A stretch of 64,000 bases of DNA. Origin: Blastococcus aggregatus. GTDB taxonomy: Bacteria; Actinomycetota; Actinomycetes; Mycobacteriales; Geodermatophilaceae. Shown here one piece after another: positions 14,823 through 25,342 of this stretch (within the stretch, counting starts at the first letter, position 1; every line of letters starts with the position of its first letter). The notes under the pieces were generated by a model. It worked only from the letters and a program-made list of their open reading frames with translations, had not been told where the DNA came from and ran no database searches. The DNA lies in assembly GCF_900221005.1 (NCBI RefSeq), contig NZ_OBQI01000001.1, positions 806,001 to 870,000 of the forward strand, read 5' to 3'. Made by a program: the position numbers and the translations under genes.

Positions 14823-15986
14823 ATGAGCAGCGACGACGAGGTCCGCACCGAGGTCCGCGCCTGGCTGGCGGCGCACTGGGATCCGGCGGCGGACCGGACC
14901 GCGTGGGCGGCCGCCGTCGTGGACGCCGGGTACGCCGTGCCGCGCTGGCCCGCCGCGGCGTTCGGCCGGGAGCTCGCCGAGGACCAGGCCCGCATCGTGG
15001 AGGCCGAGTTCGCGCGGGCAGGCGCGCCGGGCAGCGGGCAGGACCGCACGAACCTGTGGGCCAACACCCTGCTCACCTACGGCACGGCCGGGCTGCGGGG
15101 GCGGCTGCTGCGCCCGCTCCTGGAGAACCGGGTGCGGATGTGCCTGCTCTACAGCGAGCCGAGCGCCGGGTCCGACCTCGCCGGCGTGCGCACCACCGCG
15201 GTGCTCGACGGCGACGAGTACGTCGTCGACGGGCAGAAGGTCTGGACGTCGAACGCGGCCGGCGCGGACTACGGGATGCTGCTGGCCCGCACCGACGCGG
15301 GCGTCCCCAAGCACCGGGGCCTGGGCTTCTTCTTCCTCCCCATGGCCCAGCCCGGGGTGGAGGTCCGGCCGCTGCGGCAGATCACCGGGGAGGCGCACTT
15401 CAACGAGGTGTTCCTGACCGGCGCCCGGGTGCCGGCGGAGAACCTCCTGGGCGCACCGGGAGAGGGCTGGCGGGTGCTGCAGACCGCGCTGGCCTACGAG
15501 CGGGTCGCCCTCGGCCAGGCCAACCTCGGCGCCAGCACCCGCGCGAACGGGCGGGGCGAGACCGACCTGGTCGAGCTCGCCCGCCGGCACGGCCGCGCGG
15601 ACGACGTGCTGCTGCGCCGCGACATCGCCCGCGTGCACGCGCTGCGCGCGGTCAACCGCTGGACCAACCAGCGGGCGCAGGCGCAGCTCGAGCAGGGCAG
15701 CTCCTCCCCGCTCGCCTCGCTGGGCAAGCTGGCGATGTCGCGCATCGTGCACGAGACCGGCCGCGTGCAGTCCGCGATCGTCGGCGCCGAGGCGCTGCTG
15801 GAGGGGCCCGCACACCCCGACGGCGACGACGCGAACTTCGCCTCGATGAACGCCTACTTCACCTCGATCGGCGGCGGCACCGACCAGATCCAGCGGAACA
15901 TCATCGGCGAGCGGCTGCTCGGCCTGCCCCGCGAACCCGAGGTGGACCGCGACGTGCCGTTCCGGGACGTGCGGCACTCCCCCTGA
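14823..15986 (+). CDS. Acyl-CoA dehydrogenase family protein
   Basis: The 387-residue flavoprotein has the usual order: a helical N-terminal domain, an FAD/substrate beta domain with CLLYSEPSAGSDLAGVRTTA and DGQKVWTSNA, and a C-terminal helical domain ending in SIGGGTDQIQRNIIGERLLG, which contacts the FAD of the partner subunit. It would oxidise an acyl-CoA (alpha-beta desaturation) and pass electrons to ETF; the substrate is not evident and no other beta-oxidation gene is adjacent. It starts 4 bp after the DUF202 gene and converges with the FhuF-like gene. Confidence 0.9.
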   Translation: MSSDDEVRTEVRAWLAAHWDPAADRTAWAAAVVDAGYAVPRWPAAAFGRELAEDQARIVEAEFARAGAPGSGQDRTNLWANTLLTYGTAGLRGRLLRPLLENRVRMCLLYSEPSAGSDLAGVRTTAVLDGDEYVVDGQKVWTSNAAGADYGMLLARTDAGVPKHRGLGFFFLPMAQPGVEVRPLRQITGEAHFNEVFLTGARVPAENLLGAPGEGWRVLQTALAYERVALGQANLGASTRANGRGETDLVELARRHGRADDVLLRRDIARVHALRAVNRWTNQRAQAQLEQGSSSPLASLGKLAMSRIVHETGRVQSAIVGAEALLEGPAHPDGDDANFASMNAYFTSIGGGTDQIQRNIIGERLLGLPREPEVDRDVPFRDVRHSP

Positions 15987-15990
15987 GCGC

Positions 15991-16695
15991 TCACCAGCGG
16001 CGGGCGACGTCCTCCAGCAGGGCGTGCCGCTCGGCCGGCGGGCGGCGGGGGCACGACGTGCACAGCGACCCGGCCGGCATGCGGTACAGCAGGCAGCAGG
16101 ACGCCCGGCGGGTGAAGCGGGCCCGGCCGACGTCCTCGTAGCGCGGCAGCGGCAGCGGCGTCCCGATCGCCTCGGCCAGCGGCCGGGCGAGGGCGGTCAC
16201 CTCGGGCACCCGGCCGGTGGCCCGCCCCAGCGTGAGCAGCGCGTTGGCCAGGGCATCGGTGGCGATCGCCCACAGCGGGCGCTCCCGCACCCCGCCCGCC
16301 TCGGCGACGGCGGCGACGACCGCGGCCAGCGTCCCGCGCAGGTCCGCCGCCGGGTCGGCCGCGCCGGTCGGAGCCACCGCCGCGATCGGGGTGGGACCGG
16401 GCAGCAGGGCCACGGTCAGGTCGGCGAGCCGGGCCGACAGCGGGATCCCGGCGACCAGCCCGGCCAGGGACGGGGTCACCAGCACCGTCGAGGCCGAGTA
16501 CCACCACACCGTCGCGACCGTTCCCCGCTCGACCGGCCCCCGCCGCGGGGTGCGGGCATCGAGCACCTGCGCCGTCCACGCGGGGTCGGCGAACCGGACG
16601 CCGGGCACCAGGGCCGTGCCCGGCGGGACGACCAGCCCGAGCGACGCGGCTCCGCGCAGCCGGCCGGCCACGGCGTCCTGCTCCGGCGTCCGCAC
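15991..16695 (-). CDS. FhuF-like (2Fe-2S) ferric-reductase protein
   Basis: This 234-residue protein ends with [20 protein letters not shown], the C-C-x10-C-x2-C pattern that binds the [2Fe-2S] cluster in FhuF and related siderophore-iron reductases. The rest is Ala/Leu-rich with no signal peptide, as expected of a cytosolic protein that releases iron from siderophores. No siderophore transport gene is adjacent and no iron box is evident. It diverges from acs. Confidence 0.82.
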   Translation of the reverse strand: MRTPEQDAVAGRLRGAASLGLVVPPGTALVPGVRFADPAWTAQVLDARTPRRGPVERGTVATVWWYSASTVLVTPSLAGLVAGIPLSARLADLTVALLPGPTPIAAVAPTGAADPAADLRGTLAAVVAAVAEAGGVRERPLWAIATDALANALLTLGRATGRVPEVTALARPLAEAIGTPLPLPRYEDVGRARFTRRASCCLLYRMPAGSLCTSCPRRPPAERHALLEDVARRW

Positions 16696-16832
16696 CCCGC
16701 CAGTCTGACCGGCCGCCGCACGGAACCGCCCGCCCGCCGTCCCGGGGCAGACGGGCAGGCACGAGAGGCCATACGGTGATCCGAGCCACGCTGCGTCGCC
16801 GGTTCCGTGCGACGCCGGACACGGAGGTAGGC

Positions 16833-18782
<1,950 letters not shown>

Positions 18783-18793
18783 AGCGGCCGCCT

Positions 18794-18815
18794 CCGCGTC
18801 CCTTCCGGGACGCGG
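18794..18815 (+). terminator. acs terminator hairpin
   Basis: A perfect 9-bp stem (CCGCGTCCC / GGGACGCGG) with a TTCC loop lies 12 bp after the acs stop, followed by a G-rich run and no T-tract. Confidence 0.7.
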
Positions 18816-18886
18816 GGGCGCGCGTCCCGCCGTCGTGCGGCACGATTCCTACTTGACCAGCTGAACCGATCGAAGGAGGAGCCCCC

Positions 18887-19387
18887 GTGGCCCACAGTGT
18901 GTCGCCGGCCCCCCGGGACGCGACGGCCGGAGCCGAGGAGCCCTCTGTCGGGACCCTCGTGCAGAGCGCCATGGCGGACATGTCCACGCTGGTCCGCGCC
19001 GAGATCGAGCTGGCCAAGGCGGAGATCGGGCGGTCGGCCAAGAAGGGCGCCATCGGTGGCGGCCTGTTCGGCGCCGCGGGCGTGGTCGCCGCCTTCTCGA
19101 TGTTCTTCCTGTTCATCACCATCGCCGAGGCACTGACCGCGCTCGGCCTGCCGCGCTGGGTGTCCTACCTGATCGTGTGGGTGTTCCTGCTGCTCGTGGC
19201 CGGCGTCTGCGCGCTGATCGGCAAGCGGATGATCTCCAAGATCGAGAAGCCCGAGCGCACGATGGAGACCCTCTCCGATCTGCCCGAGGTCCTGCACCGC
19301 GAGGCCCCGGGTCAGCGGCACCGGGCCGTGCCCGAGGTCAGCAACGGCAAGGTCGTGCTCCGCGGCAACGAGTCGTACAAGGTCTGA
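18887..19387 (+). CDS. Phage-holin-family (Holin-X) membrane protein, Rv3669-like
   Basis: The 166-residue protein has an N-terminal polar region, an amphipathic helix (TLVRAEIELAKAEIGRSAKKG) and two long transmembrane helices, then a basic soluble tail. This is the actinobacterial holin-like PF07332-type layout. These proteins are not tied to phage; their role in the envelope is unknown. GTG at 18887 follows AAGGAGGAG. Position between acs and an epoxide hydrolase matches Rv3669 in M. tuberculosis. The next gene starts 7 bp later, probably as one transcript. Confidence 0.85.
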   Translation: MAHSVSPAPRDATAGAEEPSVGTLVQSAMADMSTLVRAEIELAKAEIGRSAKKGAIGGGLFGAAGVVAAFSMFFLFITIAEALTALGLPRWVSYLIVWVFLLLVAGVCALIGKRMISKIEKPERTMETLSDLPEVLHREAPGQRHRAVPEVSNGKVVLRGNESYKV

Positions 19388-19394
19388 GCCGCCG

Positions 19395-20324
19395 GTGACC
19401 GTCCCTCCGGACGGGCAGCCGGACGCCACCAGCGTCCTGCTGCCCGGGCCGTGGACCCATCGCGACATCTCGGCCAACGGGATCTCGCTGCACGCCGCCG
19501 AAGCCGGCGAAGGCCCGCTGGTGCTGCTGCTGCACGGCTTTCCGCAGTTCTGGTGGACCTGGCGCGCCCAGCTCACCGCCCTGGCCGAGGCGGGCTTCCG
19601 CGTGGTCGCGCCCGACCTGCGTGGCTACGGGGCGAGTGACAAGCCGCCCCGCGGCTACGACCTGCCCACCGCGTCGTCGGACGTCGCCGCGCTCGTGCGC
19701 GCCCTGGGCGAGCGCGACGCCGTCGTCGTCGGGCACGACTGGGGGGCGCTGGTCGCCTGGACGATGGCCGCGCTGCACCCGCGCACCGTGCGGCGCCTCG
19801 CCGTCCTCTCGATGGCCCATCCGCGACGGCTGCGCGCGGGGATGGCCGACGCGGCGCAGCGACGGGCCTTCCGCTACTTCCTGGGCGCGCAGCTCCCGCG
19901 GCTGCCCGAGCGCCGGCTCACCCGGGACGACGACGACCCGGTGGCCGACCTGCTCCGCACCTGGTCGGGCCCCGACTGGGCGCACACCGCGGACTTCGCC
20001 GAGTCCGTCGACCGGTACCGGGCCGCCGCCCGCATCCCCCAGGCCGCCTACAGCTCGATGGAGTACTTCCGCTGGGCCGGCCGGTCGCAGCTGCGGCCCG
20101 ACGGGCTGCGCTACGCCCGCCGGATGGCCGCGCCGATCACCGCCCCGACGCTGCAGCTGCACGGTGCGCTGGACCCCTGCGTGCTGCCCGACACCGCTCG
20201 CGGCTCGGGCCGGTACGTGGCCGGCGCCTACGAGTGGCGCGAGCTCCCGGGCCTGGGCCACTTCCTGCCGGAGGAGGCCCCCGACACCGTCAGCGCGGCG
20301 ATCGCCGACTGGGCGCGGGGCTGA
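19395..20324 (+). CDS. Alpha/beta hydrolase, epoxide-hydrolase-like (EphE-like)
   Basis: The 309-residue protein has the oxyanion-hole motif LLLHGFPQFWWTW and the nucleophile elbow VVGHDWGALVAWTMA with a catalytic Asp, the pattern of epoxide hydrolases (also haloalkane dehalogenases). The expected Asp and His lie in HGALDPCVLPD and LPGLGHFLPEEAPD. A lid with Tyr residues between them would polarise an epoxide. The synteny matches ephE (Rv3670) next to marP. GTG at 19395 is 7 bp after the preceding stop. It converges with marP. Confidence 0.88.
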   Translation: MTVPPDGQPDATSVLLPGPWTHRDISANGISLHAAEAGEGPLVLLLHGFPQFWWTWRAQLTALAEAGFRVVAPDLRGYGASDKPPRGYDLPTASSDVAALVRALGERDAVVVGHDWGALVAWTMAALHPRTVRRLAVLSMAHPRRLRAGMADAAQRRAFRYFLGAQLPRLPERRLTRDDDDPVADLLRTWSGPDWAHTADFAESVDRYRAAARIPQAAYSSMEYFRWAGRSQLRPDGLRYARRMAAPITAPTLQLHGALDPCVLPDTARGSGRYVAGAYEWRELPGLGHFLPEEAPDTVSAAIADWARG

Positions 20325-20331
20325 GCGCCCC

Positions 20332-21513
20332 TCACTCGCAGGGGCCGGTGCCCACGGCTGCCCGGGTGGCACTGCCCGCGGTCGCCGCCTCGGCGACCTC
20401 CGGGCCGGTCAGCGCGTACCCGGTGTTCGGGTCGTCGATGGCCGAGGCGAAGACCACGCCGAGCACGCTGCCGTCGGGCGCGAGCAGCGGCCCGCCGGAG
20501 TTACCCGCCCGCACGCTCCCGAACAGCGCGTAGACGTCGCGGGCGACCGTGCCGCTGTTGCGGAAGTCCGGGCCACTGATCTCGCCCTCGTCGCGGATCC
20601 GGGCGGCGCCGACGAAGAAGTCGCCGCCGCCCGGGAAGCCCATGATGATCGCGTCGTCGCCGGCCTGGGCCAGGGCCGGCGTGAAGGTCAGCGGCACCTG
20701 CGGCAGCCCGGGCACGTAGAGGACCGCGACGTCGACCGACTCGTCGACGAACACCGGCGTCGCCTCGTACTCCTCGCCCTCCGCCTCGACGGTGGGCTCG
20801 GTGACGCCGGCCAGCACGTGCGCGTTGGTCATGACCCGTTCCGCCGCGTAGACGAAGCCGGAGCCGTCGATCTGCCGCGAGCAGGACGGCGCGATGCCGG
20901 TGATCTTCACGACCGAGCCGCGCACCGAGGCGACCACGGGGCTGCCCTCGAGCGCAGGGTCCGGCGCGGGCACGTCGCGGACCTCGGTCGGGGTGAGCGG
21001 GTCGAGCACGTCGGGCAGCCCGCGCCGGTCGATGGCCTCCCGGAGGCTGTCGTAGACCGACCGCACCCCGGCCGGGACGGCGCTGTCGACGGCCTGCACC
21101 AGCGCCGACTGGCGCACCTGCCCCGCGACCTGCGGGAACGGCGAGGTGGCCAGGGGCGAGGCGACCATCCAGGCGACCAGCAGCACGGCGGCGGCGGACA
21201 CGACCGCGCCGGCCACCGAGTCCAGCATCTTCGCCGGCTCCCAGGTCACCGTGCGGCGCACCGCCCGGCCGATGGCGGCGGCCAGGATCTGGCCGAGCAG
21301 GGCGCCGGCCAGGACGACGACGAGGGCGGCGAACACCCGGGTGACGCTGGAGCCGTCGATGCGCTCGGCCACCGGCCCGGCCAGCTGGGCCCCGAGCACG
21401 GCGCCGCCCAGGAAGCCGGCGATCGAGGTGGCCGAGACGAGCAGGCCCTGCCGGAAGCCCGAGAGGGCGAAGGCGAGCGCCAGCACGATGAGCACCACGT
21501 CCACGAGCGACAC
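20332..21513 (-). CDS. marP: MarP-family membrane serine protease
   Basis: The 393-residue protein starts with four transmembrane helices of the CvpA/colicin-V-production type (LVDVVLIVLALAFALSGFRQ and following). A periplasmic trypsin-like domain follows: catalytic His in TNAHVLAG, Asp in ESVDVAVLYV and Ser in RAGNSGGPLL. A cysteine pair (CSRQ and the terminal GPCE) could form the redox-sensitive disulfide described in MarP. In mycobacteria MarP resists acid and oxidative stress by activating a cell-wall hydrolase. GTG at 21513 follows GGGGAG by 7 bases and lies 2 bases after the cupredoxin stop, which suggests coupling. Confidence 0.92.
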   Translation of the reverse strand: MSLVDVVLIVLALAFALSGFRQGLLVSATSIAGFLGGAVLGAQLAGPVAERIDGSSVTRVFAALVVVLAGALLGQILAAAIGRAVRRTVTWEPAKMLDSVAGAVVSAAAVLLVAWMVASPLATSPFPQVAGQVRQSALVQAVDSAVPAGVRSVYDSLREAIDRRGLPDVLDPLTPTEVRDVPAPDPALEGSPVVASVRGSVVKITGIAPSCSRQIDGSGFVYAAERVMTNAHVLAGVTEPTVEAEGEEYEATPVFVDESVDVAVLYVPGLPQVPLTFTPALAQAGDDAIIMGFPGGGDFFVGAARIRDEGEISGPDFRNSGTVARDVYALFGSVRAGNSGGPLLAPDGSVLGVVFASAIDDPNTGYALTGPEVAEAATAGSATRAAVGTGPCE

Positions 21514-21515
21514 GG

Positions 21516-21974
21516 TCAGCTCCCCTGGCTCACCGTCATCGTGCCCACCTGGTTGAGCTGGGCGTGGAAGGTGCAGGTGAAGGGGTGGTCGCCCGGCGCG
21601 GAGACCTCGAAGTCGATGGTCATCTCCTGCCCGGGCGCCAGGAAGTCGATGCCGGCGCCGATCGGCTCGGGGCCCTCGCCGTCGTCGAACTTCAGGTTGT
21701 GCGTCATCTCGTCGGCGACGTTGACCACGGTCAGCCGCACCTTCCCCGGTGCCACGGTGAAGGTGTCCGGGGTGAAGACGTAGTCGTCCTGGGTCTGCAG
21801 CGTCACCTCCTGGACGCCGTCCTCGGCGACGGTCACCGTGCCGAGGCCCTCGGTCGACGGGCCGGAGGCCCCGCCGGAGGAGCCCTCGTCGCTGCCGCAC
21901 CCGGCCAGCACGCCCGCGGCGATTCCCGCCGCGACGCACAGCGCCGCCGTCCCCCGCCTCGCCCTGGTCCTCAT
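21516..21974 (-). CDS. Cupredoxin-domain lipoprotein
   Basis: The 152-residue protein has a lipoprotein signal (ALCVAAGIAAGVLAGC, with Cys about residue 26) and then a small Ser/Gly linker. The rest is a plastocyanin/azurin-like barrel with likely type-1 copper ligands: His in MTHNLKF, Cys and His in PFTCTFHAQL, and Met in VGTMTV. It would be anchored on the outer face of the membrane and could carry electrons or store copper. It is inserted between the CoA-Nudix gene and marP, where M. tuberculosis has none. It overlaps the Nudix gene by 4 bp. Confidence 0.88.
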   Translation of the reverse strand: MRTRARRGTAALCVAAGIAAGVLAGCGSDEGSSGGASGPSTEGLGTVTVAEDGVQEVTLQTQDDYVFTPDTFTVAPGKVRLTVVNVADEMTHNLKFDDGEGPEPIGAGIDFLAPGQEMTIDFEVSAPGDHPFTCTFHAQLNQVGTMTVSQGS

Positions 21975-22738
21975 CGGGGCGGAACCGTACGCGTCGGCGG
22001 GCCGTCGGGCGCGGGAGTGGCGACCGTCGGCGCGGCGGTGTCGCCGGCCGGGTCGTCGTCCCCGGAGCCGGGCAGGGTGTACGGGCTGAGTCGGGGCGCA
22101 CCCATCGGCCGCACGTCGGTGTGGTCCCACGGGCGGGTCAGCCCGGCCGCCTCGAGGATCGCGTCGACCAGCCCGGCGGTGAAGCCCCAGATCACCATGT
22201 CGGCGACGGCGAAGGCCGGGCCGATGAACCCCATCGGGTGGCGCACCCGATAGCGGTTGGCCGGGTCGACGAGGTCGGCGAGGGGCACCCGGGCCACGCG
22301 GGCCACCTCGTGCGGATCGCCGACGGTGACGTCGCGCGGGTCGTCCCACCAGCCGACGACCGGCACGACCAGCCGGTCCGACGGCGGCAGGTACAGCTCC
22401 TGCAGGGTGGCCAGCACGCGGACGCTCTCCGGGTGGATCCCGGCCTCCTCGTGCGCCTCGCGCAGCGCCGTGCCGACGGGGAAGTCGTCGGCGGCCTCCA
22501 CGCCCCCACCGGGGAAGGCCGGCTGGCCGGCGTGGCTGCGCAGGTGCGCCGACTTCTCGATGAACAGCAGGTCGGGGCCGGCCGGGCCCTCGCCGAAGAG
22601 GATCAGCACCGCCGACCGCCGGGCGGTGGCCGTCACCTCCGGCATCCGGTGGGCCAGCGGCAGGTCGTGCGCCCCGTCGAGCAGGCGGCGCAGGTACTCG
22701 GGCAGGCCGTCGGTGCGGACGTGGTCGGCCGCGCTCAC
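21971..22738 (-). CDS. Nudix CoA pyrophosphatase-like protein (Rv3672c-like)
   Basis: The 255-residue protein combines a CoA-pyrophosphatase signature (LRSHAGQPAFPGGG) with a Nudix box ending in LREAHEEAGI. The first Glu of the box is replaced by Asp (GGVEAADD), a mild deviation. It would hydrolyse CoA or acyl-CoA to phosphopantetheine and 3',5'-ADP. The C-terminal 40 residues are Pro/Thr-rich. GTG at 22738 overlaps the tlpA-like stop by 4 bp, so the genes are coupled. Confidence 0.88.
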   Translation of the reverse strand: MSAADHVRTDGLPEYLRRLLDGAHDLPLAHRMPEVTATARRSAVLILFGEGPAGPDLLFIEKSAHLRSHAGQPAFPGGGVEAADDFPVGTALREAHEEAGIHPESVRVLATLQELYLPPSDRLVVPVVGWWDDPRDVTVGDPHEVARVARVPLADLVDPANRYRVRHPMGFIGPAFAVADMVIWGFTAGLVDAILEAAGLTRPWDHTDVRPMGAPRLSPYTLPGSGDDDPAGDTAAPTVATPAPDGPPTRTVPPR

Positions 22739-23304
22739 AGCTGCACCCCGAGGTGCTCGGCGACCAGGGCCCGCAGCTCCTCGACCGACGAGACGTCGCC
22801 GATCTCGGTGTGCACCAGCGCGCCGTCGGCGTCGAGGAAGTAGGTGTACGGCAACGCGTTGATGCCGAGCTGGGCCATGAGCTCCCCCTCCCCGTCGAAG
22901 GCGCCGGGAAACGTGATCCCCGCGTCGTCGGCGAGGGACTCGGCCTGCGGCGCGCCGTCCTTGCTGATCACGCCCAGGACCTGCACCCGGTTCCCGGCCA
23001 GCGTCGCGAGCTCCTGCAGCAGCGGCAGCTCGGCTCGGCAGGGCGCGCACCAGCTCCCCCAGAGGTTGACCAGCGTCGGGACGCCGGGTGCCCGACCGAG
23101 GTCGAGCGTCCCGCCGCCGAGGCAGTCGAAGGACAGCGGCGGCAGCGTCCGCGCGCCGGCCGCGGGCTGCTCCGGCTGCTCCGGGCACGGGGTGAGGGCG
23201 GATTCCTCCGCGATCGCCGACGACGGTGCGGCGTCCTCCGTCGCGTCACCGGTGCAGGCCGACAGCAGGGCGAGGGCCGCGACCGCGAGCGCCCAGCGGC
23301 GCAT
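22735..23304 (-). CDS. TlpA-family thiol-disulfide lipoprotein (Rv3673c-like)
   Basis: The 189-residue protein has a lipobox (ALALLSAC, Cys about residue 17), a linker with two further Cys, and a thioredoxin fold whose active site is WCAPC in LVNLWGSWCAPCRAEL. A cis-Pro follows in NALPYTYFLD. It would reduce or exchange disulfides outside the membrane, for cytochrome c maturation or for clients such as MarP. ATG at 23304 overlaps the nth stop (ATGA). Confidence 0.92.
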   Translation of the reverse strand: MRRWALAVAALALLSACTGDATEDAAPSSAIAEESALTPCPEQPEQPAAGARTLPPLSFDCLGGGTLDLGRAPGVPTLVNLWGSWCAPCRAELPLLQELATLAGNRVQVLGVISKDGAPQAESLADDAGITFPGAFDGEGELMAQLGINALPYTYFLDADGALVHTEIGDVSSVEELRALVAEHLGVQL

Positions 23305-24104
23305 CACTCGGTGTCCGATGCGGCGGGGGTCTTCACCAGCTTCGCTGCCGCCTCGGGCTCGACCGGGCCGATGCCGTACGAGGGGCACCACTGCGCCAGC
23401 CCGCACGCCCCGCAGGCGGCCTTCTTGGCGTGGCACACCCGGCGACCGTGGAAGATCACGCGGTGGGAGAAGTCGGTCCACTCCTTCTTCGGGACCAGCT
23501 CGGCGATCTGCGCCTCGACCTTGACCGGGTCCTCCTCCTCGGTCCAGCCGAAGCGGCGCACCAGCCGGCCGAAGTGGGTGTCGACGGTCAGGCCCGGCAC
23601 GCCGAACGCGTTGCCGAGGACGACGTTCGCCGTCTTGCGGCCCACGCCGGGCAGGGTGACCAGGTCCGCCATCCGGCCGGGCACCTCGCCGTCGAACCGC
23701 TCGACCAGCGCCTGCGCCAGTCCGAGCGCGGAGTTCGCCTTCGCCCGGAAGAAGCCGGTGGGCTTGAGGATCTCCTCGAGGTCGGCCCGCTCGGCACCGG
23801 CCAGCGCCACGGCGTCGGGGTAGCGCGCGAACAGCGTGGGGGTGACCTTGTTGACCGTCTTGTCCGTCGTCTGCGCGGACAACACCGTGGCCACCAGCAG
23901 CTCGAAGGCGTTGGTGAAGTCCAGCTCGCAGTGCGCGTCGGGGTGGATGACGGCCAGCTCGCGGGCCATGCGGCGGGCCCGTCGGGTGCGGCTCAGCGGC
24001 GTCTCGCCCGGGTCGTAGGGGGAGGCCCCCGTGCGGGCGGCCACGGTGGGCCGGCGGACCTTGACCGGACGCACGTAGGCCGGCGAGGGAGCGGGGGCGG
24101 ACAC
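23304..24104 (-). CDS. nth: Endonuclease III (DNA glycosylase/AP lyase)
   Basis: This base-excision repair enzyme removes oxidised pyrimidines. The 266-residue protein has the helix-hairpin-helix [14 protein letters not shown] with the catalytic Lys, the catalytic Asp in [11 protein letters not shown], and the [4Fe-4S] ligands C-x6-C-x2-C-x5-C ([17 protein letters not shown]) near the end. GTG at 24104 is preferred over an ATG at 24134: TACGCT on the complement (24112-24117) lies 7 bases upstream, giving a leaderless start. It heads the minus-strand operon nth-tlpA-nudix-cupredoxin-marP. Confidence 0.95.
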   Translation of the reverse strand: MSAPAPSPAYVRPVKVRRPTVAARTGASPYDPGETPLSRTRRARRMARELAVIHPDAHCELDFTNAFELLVATVLSAQTTDKTVNKVTPTLFARYPDAVALAGAERADLEEILKPTGFFRAKANSALGLAQALVERFDGEVPGRMADLVTLPGVGRKTANVVLGNAFGVPGLTVDTHFGRLVRRFGWTEEEDPVKVEAQIAELVPKKEWTDFSHRVIFHGRRVCHAKKAACGACGLAQWCPSYGIGPVEPEAAAKLVKTPAASDTE

Positions 24105-24111
24105 GCGACCG

Positions 24112-24117
24112 AGCGTA
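24112..24117 (-). promoter_or_regulatory. -10 box TACGCT of the nth operon
   Basis: It lies 7 bases upstream of the nth GTG on the minus strand. It probably drives the five-gene unit down to marP as a leaderless transcript. Confidence 0.6.
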
Positions 24118-24219
24118 GGCGGCCCCGCTGACAACGCCCGTCCGTGCCATCATCGGGGGTGACTGCCCCCGCCCGGGGGTGCCGTCGTCGCGTCGCAGCA
24201 CAGCTCCGGAGGAGGTCCC

Positions 24220-24459
24220 GTGGTCGCGCTGAGCGTCATCCTCTTCCCGCCGCTGCTGATCGCCTTCCTGCTCGTCATGGAGCGGGTCGAGGAGCCGTTG
24301 CGCCGCCCCGCCTCGCCGCGCGAGGTCGGCGAGTTCCTCGACACCGCCAACGCCGCGGAGGTCGACACGCTGGCCCAGTCCGGCCTCCGGCGGGCGCTGT
24401 TCCGCTGGCGCCGGCGCCGCAAGGGCGTCGCCGGCACCACCAATCCCCCGCTGGTCTGA
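24220..24459 (+). CDS. Small membrane protein, Rv3675-position
   Basis: The 79-residue protein has one N-terminal transmembrane helix (VALSVILFPPLLIAFLLVME), an acidic/helical middle and a basic C-terminal cluster (RWRRRRKG). Its function is unknown. GTG at 24220 follows GGAGGAGG. Its location between nth and crp matches the small membrane protein Rv3675 in M. tuberculosis, which supports a real gene. Confidence 0.75.
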   Translation: MVALSVILFPPLLIAFLLVMERVEEPLRRPASPREVGEFLDTANAAEVDTLAQSGLRRALFRWRRRRKGVAGTTNPPLV

Positions 24460-24549
24460 GCCGCGCGCCGGCGGCGCCTGTGAGCCGGCGCACTCGCTCG
24501 CAGGGGGGACGTCGGTGCCACCGAACGGGTGACGCCGCGCACAGCCCCC

Positions 24550-24555
24550 TAGACT
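24550..24555 (+). promoter_or_regulatory. -10 box TAGACT upstream of crp
   Basis: TAGACT sits about 55 bases before the crp start, so this transcript has a leader, unlike most neighbours. A possible -35 (GTGACG) lies about 15 bases upstream. Confidence 0.5.
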
Positions 24556-24610
24556 CGCTGCGGACACGGGAGCTTTGCGCCCGTCGAGCAGCAGTGGGAA
24601 AGGACGTGCA

Positions 24611-25285
24611 GTGGACGAGGTGCTGGCCCAGTCGGGGCTCTTCCAGGGGCTCTCGGAGGACGCGGTGGACCCCGTCCTCAGCCGCCTCGAGATCGTCACG
24701 CTCCCCCGCGGCCGTGTCGTCTTCAACGAGGGCGAGGCCGGCGACAGCCTGTACATCGTGATGACCGGCAAGATCAAGCTGTCGCGCCGCGCTCCCGACG
24801 GCCGTGAGAACGTGCTGGCCGTCATGGGCCCCTCCGACCAGTTCGGCGAGCTGTCGGTCTTCGACCCCGGCCCGCGGACGGCGACGGCGACCGCGGTCAC
24901 CGACGTCCGGCTCGCACGCATGCCGCAGTCGCTGCTCCGCCCGTGGATCGAGGCGCACCCGGAGATCGGCGAGCAGCTGCTCCGCGTGCTGGCCCGCCGC
25001 CTGCGCCGCACGAACGACTCCGTCGCCGACCTGATCTTCACCGACGTCCCCGGCCGCGTGGCCAAGGCGCTGCTGCAGATGGCCGACCGCTTCGGCAACC
25101 GCGAGACCGACGGCCTGCGGGTGAAGCACGACCTCACGCAGGAGGAGCTCGCCCAGCTTGTCGGGGCCTCCCGCGAGACGGTGAACAAGGCGCTGGCCGA
25201 CTTCGTGCACCGCGGCTGGATCCAGCTGCAGGGCAAGTCGGTCGTCGTCCTCGACGAGGACCGCCTCCGCCGCCGCGCGCGATGA
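24611..25285 (+). CDS. crp: Crp/Fnr-family cAMP receptor regulator (GlxR/Rv3676-like)
   Basis: The 224-residue protein has an N-terminal cyclic-nucleotide barrel with the phosphate-binding cassette [19 protein letters not shown] (Glu and Arg-Thr) and a C-terminal winged helix: [21 protein letters not shown]. It would be the global cAMP-responsive regulator of carbon and energy metabolism; acs is a plausible nearby target because acs orthologues are CRP-controlled in mycobacteria. GTG at 24611 follows GGAAAGGA by about 5 bases. It ends in a long hairpin shared with the convergent Nudix gene. Confidence 0.93.
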   Translation: MDEVLAQSGLFQGLSEDAVDPVLSRLEIVTLPRGRVVFNEGEAGDSLYIVMTGKIKLSRRAPDGRENVLAVMGPSDQFGELSVFDPGPRTATATAVTDVRLARMPQSLLRPWIEAHPEIGEQLLRVLARRLRRTNDSVADLIFTDVPGRVAKALLQMADRFGNRETDGLRVKHDLTQEELAQLVGASRETVNKALADFVHRGWIQLQGKSVVVLDEDRLRRRAR

Positions 25286-25293
25286 CGAAGCGT

Positions 25294-25342
25294 TGAACGC
25301 CAGAGGCCCAGAACCGATCCGGTTCTGGGCCTCTCGCGTTCA
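25294..25342. terminator. Long bidirectional terminator between crp and Nudix gene
   Basis: A perfect 15-bp stem (25302-25316 with 25320-25334) around an ATC loop is extended by a further 7 pairs after one mismatch. It overlaps the Nudix stop codon at 25340-25342. Its length and perfection indicate a very stable hairpin working for both convergent genes. Confidence 0.75.
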
